Origin: Streptomyces sp. NA04227
GTDB taxonomy: Bacteria; Actinomycetota; Actinomycetes; Streptomycetales; Streptomycetaceae
Direction of reading: 5' to 3'
Assembly: GCF_013364195.1 (NCBI RefSeq)
Contig: NZ_CP054918.1
Span: forward strand, 2,717,001-2,781,000
Length of the DNA stretch: 64,000 nt
The notes under the pieces are model-generated. The model saw only the letters and a list, made by a program, of their open reading frames with translations, ran no database searches and was not told where the DNA came from. Shown piece by piece: positions 57,322 to 64,000 of the stretch. Made by a program: the position numbers and the translations under genes. How positions within the stretch are numbered: the stretch's first letter is position 1; every line of letters starts with the position of its first letter.

Positions 57322-57774
57322 CTACCGCTCAGGGCGGAAGGGGATCTGCGGGTGGATGCCGTCGGGACCGATCGCGTACCAGCACCACGGGAACCCGCCG
57401 ATCGCGTACAGCGGTTCGCCCTGGTACTCCGGGTCGTAGTCCCCGCCGTCCTCGCGGTGGTAGCGGGGCGTGACGATCGTGGTGGCGCCGTCGACGCCCT
57501 TGACGGCGATGTCCATCCAGGAGATGACAACGACGAGGCTCCACGGGTCCTCGTCGACCTCGCCGTCGATGAAGTCGATGGCGTCGATGACGTGGACGGT
57601 GTCGATCGCGTCGTGCCCGAATTCGGCTGCGGCGGCCTGGGTGTTGGCGGCCAGTTCGCGGACGGTGTCCAGGTCGAAGTACGGGCGGACCCAGCCCTCG
57701 TCGTGGCGCTCGTCGGCGTCGACGCAGGCCGGGTACTTGTCGGTGTAGTTGTTGCTGACCATCACGCGGTGCAC
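57322..57774 (-). CDS. Early phage protein, shorter paralogue of 56159 gene
   Basis: The 150-residue protein shares with the gene at 56159 a conserved order: FDLDTVRELAANTQAAAAEF, VHVIDAIDFIDGE, SLVVVISWMDIAV and YAIGGFPWCWYAI. The two probably arose by duplication. The GG-x-x-WCWY motif is the best conserved point and may be functional. No catalytic motif is visible. Confidence 0.68.
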   Translation of the reverse strand: MHRVMVSNNYTDKYPACVDADERHDEGWVRPYFDLDTVRELAANTQAAAAEFGHDAIDTVHVIDAIDFIDGEVDEDPWSLVVVISWMDIAVKGVDGATTIVTPRYHREDGGDYDPEYQGEPLYAIGGFPWCWYAIGPDGIHPQIPFRPER

Positions 57775-57849
57775 GGTGGTCTCCCTTCGGTCATGGGTCG
57801 GGCCGGGCGCGCACTGGTCGTGTGCGTCCGGCCCGGGGTGGGTGATTGG

Positions 57850-58287
57850 TCAGAACTCGAACAGCGCGGGCGGCGCCTGCGGCGGCTGGACTGCTGCGGC
57901 GCCCAGTTCGGGCACCTCCTGGCCGGTCTGCTCCGTCCACCACTTCGCGAAGTGCGTGCGGTGGCACCAGTTGCCGGGCTTGCTGAGCTTGTCGAAGCAC
58001 AGCAGCACGACCGGCACCTCCAGGTCGTTCGCGCCCGCGATGGCCGTCAGCTCCTCGCGGATGGCGTCGATGCCCCGCTCGTTCAGCAGCCGCCGGTAGA
58101 TGAACTCGTACGCGTCCTCGGACTCGATCTTGAGCAGGGACCGTGTGGGCGTCACAGAGCGCGCGATTCCGCCGAGTTGGTAGGAGAGGGGGAAGCGGGG
58201 GTGACCGACCGTGGTACGCACCGGTGTGCCCATGTGCGGGGCGAATTCCTGGTACGTGCAGGTGGCCAGCTTGATCTGTTCGGTCAC
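57850..58287 (-). CDS. DUF488-like protein
   Basis: The 145-residue protein is read from the GTG at 58287, with AAAGAGA upstream; an ATG 24 bases before it has no ribosome site. The stretch VPVVLLCFDKLSKPGNWCHR matches the C-terminal signature of DUF488 proteins (LLC...CHR), in which Cys and His are conserved. The closing WWTEQTGQEVPEL is also typical. Function in phages is unknown. RNA or small-molecule modification has been guessed for the family. Confidence 0.7.
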   Translation of the reverse strand: MTEQIKLATCTYQEFAPHMGTPVRTTVGHPRFPLSYQLGGIARSVTPTRSLLKIESEDAYEFIYRRLLNERGIDAIREELTAIAGANDLEVPVVLLCFDKLSKPGNWCHRTHFAKWWTEQTGQEVPELGAAAVQPPQAPPALFEF

Positions 58288-58345
58288 GTTGATCTCTTTC
58301 TGTTGTGCCATCCCGGCCGGGCCAGGCTGGCCCGGCCGGGGGACG

Positions 58346-58570
58346 TTAGCCGCGGCAGACGCAGGTCTCCTTGGATTCGGAGGGCGTGCCGTAGAGCCGG
58401 TTGGAGAGCCGAAGGATGCGGCTCGTGAGTTGACACAGGTCGGAGTTCTCGTCCTTCTTCTCCTGGCCGGTGAGGGTTTCGCGGAGCCAGGGGAGGAGAA
58501 GCCGCATTTCCTCGCCGGTGAGGACGAAGAGGTCACCTTCTTGAACTGCCCTGGTGGTCTCGCTGTCCAT
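58346..58570 (-). CDS. Small helical phage protein
   Basis: The 74-residue protein starts at the ATG at 58570, with AAGGGAAG upstream. It is helical (MRLLLPWLRETLTGQEKKDE) and ends with a CVC cysteine pair. The 31-bp repeat block lies 30 bases upstream, so this is one of two genes under the same early control. Function unknown. Confidence 0.65.
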   Translation of the reverse strand: MDSETTRAVQEGDLFVLTGEEMRLLLPWLRETLTGQEKKDENSDLCQLTSRILRLSNRLYGTPSESKETCVCRG

Positions 58571-58599
58571 GGGACTTCCCTTGGGTGAGGTAGTGGGTG

Positions 58600-58630
58600 C
58601 AAGATCAACTCTATTGGGTACCCACTATCT
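58600..58630 (-). repeat. Early 31-bp repeat block, copy 1
   Basis: Identical over 31 bases to 61205-61235. It contains the palindrome TGGGTACCCA, a TAGAGT box and TTGATC on the minus strand, and lies 30 bases before the start at 58570. Confidence 0.8.
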
Positions 58631-58664
58631 CGATCAGGGGAACGGCCCTGAAAAGCCGGGAAGT

Positions 58665-59492
58665 TTAGGCCGCCGCGAACAGGTCGAGCTGGCGCGGCTG
58701 CCGCATGTGCCACTCATGGGTCCTCAGCGGGCCGCCCGGGTAACCGGGCAGGAACAGCAGGCACGTGCGGATGCTCGTCCCGCATACCGCGAACGAGTCG
58801 TCGGGCAACTTCTGGATGTCGCCGCCGACTTCGTCGACCATCTCGCGGAACTCCACGGTGGCCTTGTCGCTCCACCACATCAGCCCTTGGCTCATGATCG
58901 AGACGAGGATCGAGTTCTCGCCCATGAACCCGATCGCGTGCTTGATGTGGTCGAGCCCGTTGGCGAAGGGCGGGTTCATCACGAGCCGCTCGAACGGCTC
59001 CTCGTAGTCCAGCGGGTCGGCGGCCAGGAAGTCGCCGTGCACCACGCGCCGCGCGTCGCCCTGCTCGCGCAGGATCTCCACTCGCCGGGAGTCGATCTCG
59101 AAGGCGTCGACGATGCCGCCGCGCCGGGCGATCTCGCCAGCCATCGCACCGGAGCCAGCCGACGGCTCTAGGACCGTCATCCCGGCGTAGATCCCGGCCA
59201 GGTCGCAGACCTGCATCACCAGGGCCGGCGGAGTCGGGAACCATCCCTGCTCATACTTCGACGGGTAGTCGTTCGCTGCGAGGCACTGCCGCATGAACTC
59301 CTCGATGCGGTACGGGTAGACGTGCGCGCGGACCGCCTTGCGGCCGTCCCAGGCGCCGCCCATCTCCTTGAGCACCTTGTTCAACTGCTCGTACACCGGC
59401 CGGTCGATCTCGAAGGGCACGCTGACCTGGTCGTCACGGATCACTGTGCGCGGGTCCGTCAGGACTCGGAGCACTTCGGTTGGGAACTGCAT
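58665..59492 (-). CDS. N6-adenine DNA methyltransferase
   Basis: The 275-residue protein starts at an ATG after GGAGG. Motif I, VLEPSAGSGAM, is at 107-117, an acidic FEID follows, and the catalytic NPPF is at 173-176. These are the marks of an N6-adenine methyltransferase that uses S-adenosylmethionine. No separate target-recognition domain or nuclease gene is nearby, so it is probably a solitary phage enzyme for protection or regulation. The last residues (RQLDLFAAA) are normal. Confidence 0.85.
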   Translation of the reverse strand: MQFPTEVLRVLTDPRTVIRDDQVSVPFEIDRPVYEQLNKVLKEMGGAWDGRKAVRAHVYPYRIEEFMRQCLAANDYPSKYEQGWFPTPPALVMQVCDLAGIYAGMTVLEPSAGSGAMAGEIARRGGIVDAFEIDSRRVEILREQGDARRVVHGDFLAADPLDYEEPFERLVMNPPFANGLDHIKHAIGFMGENSILVSIMSQGLMWWSDKATVEFREMVDEVGGDIQKLPDDSFAVCGTSIRTCLLFLPGYPGGPLRTHEWHMRQPRQLDLFAAA

Positions 59493-59563
59493 GGGGAACC
59501 TCCGCTTAGGGGGCAGCGGCCGGGGCGCGTACGCGAAGCGCCCGGCCCGAAAATGGGGGTGGG

Positions 59564-60769
59564 TCAGGCGGCGTCGGCCGCGGCCTGCGGGTTGATCTCG
59601 ATGCCGCCCGCGCGGACGGCGGCGACCGCCTGGGCGTCGCGCAGGTTCTTGATGGCCTTGGTCGTCAGGTCCCGCAGGTGCTCGATGCGCGTTCGGTAGC
59701 CGACGACGCCGCCGCCGACTCCGGCCAGCAGCAGAGCCAGTTCCTCGGGGTCGGCCGCGACCAGCTCGGACAGGATCTCGCCGGCCGTGGAGAGCTTGTC
59801 GATGCGCTTGGTCAGCCGGATGCGGTCGGCGGTGATCCGCTCGCGCTCCTCGTCGGTGACGTCGTGCGCACCGGGCAACAACTGCTGCTCGCCGCCCGGC
59901 GTCGCGGCGGCCGTCGCCTCGTCGGACAGGACGAAGAACGAGCCCTGCGAGGTTCGCCGGTCCTCCTCGCTGCGGACGGCCTGAGCGAACGCCTCCGCGT
60001 CGCGCTTGGTGGAGAAGTCGCCCCGGGTCCACTTGGCGAGGAACCGCATCTGGTTCTCGTGGCTGATGTTGGCCACGTACCAGGACACCCCGATGGGCAG
60101 GTGGCCTTTGTTGACCGCGTCCTGCAAGGGCTCGGCGAGCTTGAGCAGGTCGATGCGCCAGCCGATGTACGCGGCGGACTTGCCGGTGCCCTCGGCGACC
60201 TCATCGATGGTGTACCCGTCGTCGATGAGCTGCTGGAAGGCACCGGCCTCCTCCATCGCGGTCATGTCCGCGCGGCCGACGTTCTCCGCGACGGCCCTCA
60301 TGCGGATCGTGCGGTCGCCTTGCTTGATGCCGTGCTGAACGACGGCGTCCAGCTCGGTCAGACCCGCGATCTTCGCGGCCCGCCAGCGCCGTTCGCCCAT
60401 GATGAGCGTGTAGCGCTTGGTGCCCGGGTTGTATCGGACGCTCACCGGCTGCTGCTGGCCGATCAGTTTCATGGAGCCAGCCAGCTCGCTCAGCTTCGCC
60501 GGGTCGAAGTGCTTGCGGGGCTGGTCGGGGTCGGCGTCGATCCGGTCGACCGGAATCGTCTTGAGAGACGTGCGCACGTGGGCTGCGGTCGCCTCCGTCT
60601 GCTCGGCGATCGTCTCGCGGCGCTTGGCGACCTTGGTCGGCGTGACGACCTTCTTCGCCGGGGCCTTCCGTGCGGGCGCTTTGGTCGCCGCGTTCTTCGG
60701 CGCTGCCTTCTTGGGCTCGGCCTTCTTCGCCGGGGTGGCGGTGCTGGCCTCGGTGGTGGTGGCGGTCAT
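59564..60769 (-). CDS. ParB-like protein with histone-H1-like N-terminus
   Basis: The 401-residue protein has an N-terminal 60 residues rich in Lys, Ala and Pro (AKKAEPKKAAPKNAATK), like bacterial H1-type tails. The ParB domain follows: IDADPDQPRKHFDPAKLSEL, then LIMGERRWRAAKIAGLTELD with the GERR motif, and ENVGRADMTAMEEAGAFQQL. A helix-turn-helix (YTIDEVAEGTGKSAAYIGWR) completes the DNA-binding core. No ParA is seen, so a role in replication or regulation is as likely as partition. Confidence 0.85.
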   Translation of the reverse strand: MTATTTEASTATPAKKAEPKKAAPKNAATKAPARKAPAKKVVTPTKVAKRRETIAEQTEATAAHVRTSLKTIPVDRIDADPDQPRKHFDPAKLSELAGSMKLIGQQQPVSVRYNPGTKRYTLIMGERRWRAAKIAGLTELDAVVQHGIKQGDRTIRMRAVAENVGRADMTAMEEAGAFQQLIDDGYTIDEVAEGTGKSAAYIGWRIDLLKLAEPLQDAVNKGHLPIGVSWYVANISHENQMRFLAKWTRGDFSTKRDAEAFAQAVRSEEDRRTSQGSFFVLSDEATAAATPGGEQQLLPGAHDVTDEERERITADRIRLTKRIDKLSTAGEILSELVAADPEELALLLAGVGGGVVGYRTRIEHLRDLTTKAIKNLRDAQAVAAVRAGGIEINPQAAADAA

Positions 60770-60826
60770 CGCCTGTCCTCTCGGGTATGAGGGGTTGGTC
60801 GGGTGGTGTGTGGTCTGCGCGGGCGG

Positions 60827-61168
60827 TCAGGCCCAGAGGTCCCGCAGGTACTCCCAGGCGGAGGGACGGGGGCGGCCGAGGCCGCGCGCCGTGGCCTCCT
60901 CGTCGACCGCCGACCAGGCCCAGAAGAAGCCGGGCGTCTCGTCGTCGCTGGCCTCGCGCTCGCGGGCGACAGCCAGCAGCTCCTCGAATTGGGCGCCGGG
61001 CAGGTTCTTGACCAGGTCGCGCACGCGGCGCGCGGCGGCCTCGCCGCGCTTGTCGCAGGACTCGGTGCACGGGGTACCGGGCTCGACCTCGCAGATCAGG
61101 CACCGCTTGTTGAGGTCGGTGGCCTGTGTGTCGCGGCCGATGCTCACGAGTTCATCGAAGGTGATCAC
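60827..61168 (-). CDS. Early phage protein, paralogue A (TFDEL family)
   Basis: The 113-residue protein starts at a GTG giving VITFDELVSIGRDTQ. A CLICEVEPGTPCTESCDKRG segment has four cysteines, probably binding zinc. The end contains EFEELLAVAR-like helix and TPGFFWAWSAV. It is a close relative of the gene at 61286. The 31-bp repeat block lies 37 bases upstream. No function is known. Confidence 0.7.
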   Translation of the reverse strand: MITFDELVSIGRDTQATDLNKRCLICEVEPGTPCTESCDKRGEAAARRVRDLVKNLPGAQFEELLAVAREREASDDETPGFFWAWSAVDEEATARGLGRPRPSAWEYLRDLWA

Positions 61169-61204
61169 TGGGCCTTCCCTTTCTGCCGATGATGGAGGGG
61201 TGGG

Positions 61205-61235
61205 CAAGATCAACTCTATTGGGTACCCACTATCT
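61205..61235 (-). repeat. Early 31-bp repeat block, copy 2
   Basis: Identical to 58600-58630, 37 bases before the GTG at 61168. Confidence 0.8.
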
Positions 61236-61285
61236 AGTACAGATGGTGAGCCGCGAAGATCCATGAATTTTCGCAGGTCAGAGCC

Positions 61286-61588
61286 CTATAGGACGAGAGG
61301 GACACCCCGGGCGGCGGCCTCGTCGCCGACCGCCGACCAGGCCCAGGAGAACCCGGGCGTACTGTCGCCCTCGGCCGCCCGCTTCTGCGCGACGCGCAGC
61401 AGCTCCTCGAACTCGACGGCGGTCAGACCGGCGACCTTCAGGCGCACGGCCTGTTTCGCCTCGCCGCCGCGGTGCTCGCAGTCGACCTCGCAGGGCTCGC
61501 CGGTCTCCGCGCCGCAGTCGAGGCAGTCGTCGTCCTCGTGGTATGCCGGTGTGTCCCGCCCGACCTTCACCAGCTCGTCGAAGGTCAC
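61286..61588 (-). CDS. Early phage protein, paralogue B (TFDEL family)
   Basis: The 100-residue protein starts at a GTG overlapping the DUF3560 gene stop (GTGA). It reads VTFDELVKVGRDTPAYHEDD, then CLDCGAETGEPCEVDCEHRG with the same four-cysteine layout as the neighbour at 60827, and TPGFSWAWSAVGDE. The pair is a tandem duplication, with the 31-bp block between the copies. Function unknown. Confidence 0.72.
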   Translation of the reverse strand: MTFDELVKVGRDTPAYHEDDDCLDCGAETGEPCEVDCEHRGGEAKQAVRLKVAGLTAVEFEELLRVAQKRAAEGDSTPGFSWAWSAVGDEAAARGVPLVL

Positions 61589-62991
61589 GACATTTCCTCT
61601 TGCTTCGGCTCGCCCTTGGCCGGGGCGGGCACGATCGCGGCGACCTCCCCCCGACCTCGGCGGTGCTTCCACTTTCCGGTGCGCTCGTATCCGCGATCGG
61701 CCAGCAGCTCGTCCACCTGCTTCATCAGGTTCCGCGACCAGGTCGCCCGGTGGTACTTCTCTCCCTCCGGGGCGGTGATCGTCTCCGGCTTGTGGCCGGG
61801 GTGCGGCTGGCTGTTCCCGTTCAGCCACGTCAGCGTGGCCTCGCTGGCGCTCAACTCGCACTCGATCTGCACGCGCTTCGGAATCTTCGGATCGCTGCGC
61901 TTCTTCGGCGTCTTCGGCCTGGCCTTCTTCGCCTCGACCTGCGCCCGGCGGATGTCCTCGGCCGGGGCCTGCGCCGACGCCTCGCCGGCCGACTTGGTGC
62001 CGGGCACCTTGCCGTCGGCGAGGAACGCGGCCATCGCCTTCTCCGGGCAGCGGGCGCGCACGTTCGTGTAGTCGACGGTGAAGGTGCCGACCCGGCCACC
62101 GTCGAACGTCGCGTCCTCCAGGGACATCACCTGCTTCGGTGCGAGCCGCAGGTTCCACGCGATCGACAGGCTCTTGGGGTTGACCCGCGCCACCTGGTAC
62201 CACGAGCTGGTGGTGCGCACGAAGTCGCCAGGAGCGAAGTCGTCCGGCCTCCAGATCTTCACGCCGTTCGCCTCGGCCTTGGCGACGACCTCCTCCCAGT
62301 GGGTGATCTCCTCCCGCAGGTCGCGCATGATCCGACCGTCCCGGTCGGTGGGCTGCTCGTCGTCGGCGGCACCGCCGTTGCGGCGCTCGATGACGCGCAG
62401 CCCGGCCCGCAGATTCTCCAGTCTGCGCAGCGTCCGGTACGGGTCGTTGCGGTGCTGTTCGTAGGCGGCTGCGGCGTCCGCCCGGTGCTGCCAGTGGCTG
62501 GCACGGTCCGCATCCTCGAAGCTCTTGCGCATGTTGGTGTCGATGCGGGCGGCGTCGCGGCGGGCCTTCCCCTCGGAGTGGTGGCCGACGAGGATCGGCT
62601 GCCCGAACTCGAACCGGCGGGAGATGTCGTCCGCTCTCGCGCGGCGCGCGTTCGAGGAGCTGGCCGCGTTGTCGGCGTAGCCCTCGTACCGCTCGGTGCG
62701 GCCCTCGGCGCGCTCGACGCGGTCCGCTTCCGCCTCCGCGAAGGTCCGCCGCGTCCCCTCGTCGATCTCGACGTTCACAGTGTGCCCGGCCGCCTCCAGC
62801 GCCCTCGTCGCGTTCTTGATCCGCCAGGTGTCGGCCTCGTTGTCGCGGGAGCGCGGGATGCCGAGCGCGCCGATCGACGGGAACGGGCGGAACCCGTGGT
62901 TCTTGACCACCTCCCAGACGCCGTCCCCTCTCACGGAGTCGGTGATCAGGGTGCCTTCCAACCTGCTGTGCGTGATCGTGATGGTCGCCAT
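61585..62991 (-). CDS. DUF3560 domain protein
   Basis: The 468-residue protein begins MATITITHSRLEGTLITDSV, with a first part on VWEVVKNHGFRPFPSIGALG. The DUF3560 signature FEFGQPILVGHHSEGKARRD lies near residue 130, preceded by an ER/AD-rich helical stretch. The C-terminal half has a basic KKARPKTPKKRSDPKIPKR stretch. DUF3560 proteins are common on actinobacterial phages and plasmids; biochemical function is not established. Starts with AGGAGG upstream. Confidence 0.8.
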   Translation of the reverse strand: MATITITHSRLEGTLITDSVRGDGVWEVVKNHGFRPFPSIGALGIPRSRDNEADTWRIKNATRALEAAGHTVNVEIDEGTRRTFAEAEADRVERAEGRTERYEGYADNAASSSNARRARADDISRRFEFGQPILVGHHSEGKARRDAARIDTNMRKSFEDADRASHWQHRADAAAAYEQHRNDPYRTLRRLENLRAGLRVIERRNGGAADDEQPTDRDGRIMRDLREEITHWEEVVAKAEANGVKIWRPDDFAPGDFVRTTSSWYQVARVNPKSLSIAWNLRLAPKQVMSLEDATFDGGRVGTFTVDYTNVRARCPEKAMAAFLADGKVPGTKSAGEASAQAPAEDIRRAQVEAKKARPKTPKKRSDPKIPKRVQIECELSASEATLTWLNGNSQPHPGHKPETITAPEGEKYHRATWSRNLMKQVDELLADRGYERTGKWKHRRGRGEVAAIVPAPAKGEPKQEEMS

Positions 62992-63025
62992 GCGGCGACC
63001 TCCTCTCTGTTCGATGGGCCGCCGG

Positions 63026-63475
63026 TCAGACGGCCCGGTTGCGGGTCACCGGCGGCCCCCACACCGCCGGCGACGTCTCGGAGTGCCAGGTGTCGGCGTG
63101 GCCGCGGCGGGCCTCGTCGTTGTCGTGGACCGAGGTCCCGCAGACGCACACGACGACCGGCTCGGTGGACGCGTCGTCCGCGCGCTGCGCGTCGAGCCGG
63201 GCGCGGGCCTCCCGCCGCGAGTCCGCCCATTCACGGATCAGGGCGGTGCCCGCCTCACCGGCCGCGTCGCCCGGGCTCAGGCCACGCTCGATCCCGGCGA
63301 GGTAGGCGCTGGCGATCATCACCAACGCGCTGTCCCGCGTGAACTGCTCGACCAGGTCCTCCACTTCCAGGTGCGGCCAGGTGCTGTTGAGGGCCTTCGC
63401 CGCGAGCGCGGCGATCCTGCCGGTGGCCTCGCCGAGCCGTTCGACCTCGTTGGGGGAGAGCTGCTGTCCGGGCAT
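63026..63475 (-). CDS. Hypothetical early phage protein
   Basis: The 149-residue protein begins MPGQQLSPNEVERLGEATGR. The first 95 residues are helical (ALVMIASAYLAGIERGLSPG). The C-terminal part has VVVCVCGTSVHDNDEARRGH, a Cys-x-Cys followed by two or three His, which may be a small metal site. It lies 34 bases upstream of the DUF3560 gene and is probably co-transcribed. Function unknown. Confidence 0.65.
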   Translation of the reverse strand: MPGQQLSPNEVERLGEATGRIAALAAKALNSTWPHLEVEDLVEQFTRDSALVMIASAYLAGIERGLSPGDAAGEAGTALIREWADSRREARARLDAQRADDASTEPVVVCVCGTSVHDNDEARRGHADTWHSETSPAVWGPPVTRNRAV

Positions 63476-63539
63476 GCGCGACCTCTCTTTGGGGCGTGGT
63501 GAGGGCGGGGCCGATCGGCCCCGCCCGGTGGTCGGCTGG

Positions 63540-63989
63540 TCAGCCCGCGAGGTTCTCTTCGCCGAGGCTGGTGAGCGTCACGGCCTGGCCGCCGCGCAGA
63601 TCGCCGGACGTGTCCACCACGGCCCAGCCCATATCGATGGCGTACTGGACCATGGACCGTCGGGGGCAGGACCCGACCTCGACCTTCACTCCGTCTTCCT
63701 GGAGCGTGACGCCGTTGCGCCGGATGGCCTCCAGCACCACCCGCTCCTGAGAAGGCGTCGCCTTCCCGGCCTCGGTGCGCTCGTCTGCGGCCGGGACGTC
63801 GTCCTCGTCGACATCCAAGGTGTCGACGGCGTTGAGGAAGCGGCGCAGGCCCTCCTGCTCGGCCAGACGTGCGGCGTTGGCGACCAGGCTGGTGCTCATG
63901 CTCATCCCGTAGGAGAGCAGGGACTCCAGCGCCTCGGCCTTCTGCTTGGCCAGGCCCTCGCGGACGCCGTGACGCTCGATGCGCTGCAT
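63540..63989 (-). CDS. Hypothetical early phage protein, 5' end uncertain
   Basis: The visible part is 149 residues from the first ATG, but the frame stays open to the window edge (R-Q-L before the Met), so the true start may lie outside. The first half is helical (GLAKQKAEALESLLSYGMSM); the second contains RVVLEAIRRNGVTLQEDGVK and ends LTSLGEENLAG, which may be a winged-helix-like fold. Function unknown. Confidence 0.6.
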   Translation of the reverse strand: MQRIERHGVREGLAKQKAEALESLLSYGMSMSTSLVANAARLAEQEGLRRFLNAVDTLDVDEDDVPAADERTEAGKATPSQERVVLEAIRRNGVTLQEDGVKVEVGSCPRRSMVQYAIDMGWAVVDTSGDLRGGQAVTLTSLGEENLAG

Positions 63990-64000
63990 GAGCTGGCGCC

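Noticed and set aside
59564..60769. ParB gene as proof of a plasmid-like prophage
   Set aside because: No ParA or plasmid replication gene is visible, and the left edge looks integrated in the chromosome.
1..64000. CRISPR array
   Set aside because: No set of regularly spaced repeats with unique spacers; the dispersed 18-bp and 31-bp repeats lie far apart before genes.

Overview
The window is high-GC DNA with Streptomyces-type gene style: GTG and TTG starts, GGAGG-type ribosome sites, and genes packed with 1-8 base overlaps. It reads as a Streptomyces chromosome carrying a large siphovirus-like prophage. Taxonomy and family names are judged from sequence features and remembered family patterns only; no search was run.

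Positions 1-13,950 look chromosomal or island-like. They hold the start of an alpha/beta hydrolase gene, an AraC-type regulator, and a biological-conflict pair: a Trypco1-like protein next to a 1,426-residue trypsin/nSTAND/WD40-like protein. Then comes a four-gene minus-strand operon encoding a radical SAM/SPASM enzyme, a dTMP-kinase-like P-loop kinase, an endonuclease/exonuclease/phosphatase (EEP) protein and a MazG-like protein. It is followed by a chain of small overlapping genes whose first ribosome site sits inside a perfect 13-bp hairpin, and an XRE regulator. A short plus-strand gene at 13,949 seems to lose its normal 3' end near 14,105, which is the best candidate for the prophage edge.

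From about 14,227 to the end of the window is prophage DNA, almost all on the minus strand, so the order of transcription is right to left. Early and DNA-metabolism genes fill 51,000-64,000: ParB-like protein, N6-adenine and C5-cytosine methyltransferases, DUF3560, a DUF488-like protein, a ChlI-like domain and several unknowns. A tRNA-Gly-like gene and a ParB-like/methyltransferase-like pair (48,346-50,878) precede the packaging and head genes: terminase, portal, a very large MuF/2H/protease fusion, and major capsid protein. Neck and tail genes follow, then a tail-fibre region and lysis genes (14,421-15,723). The late cluster is interrupted by two glycan-related genes (30,755-34,374) and by a mostly plus-strand cargo cassette (25,421-28,934) encoding a second EEP protein and a 2H phosphoesterase. 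A second plus-strand pair (44,761-46,034) includes a NUDIX hydrolase. The right end of the prophage, and any intact integrase or repressor, lie outside the window.

The strongest undescribed signals are regulatory. (1) An 18-bp element, GCCCGGCCCACAACCAGC, occurs seven times, each copy 25-34 bases before the start codon of a structural gene. (2) An imperfect palindrome, CCAAGTYWACTTTGG, occurs three times in two early intergenic regions. (3) An identical 31-bp block occurs before two early genes. Together they suggest separate late and early control systems.
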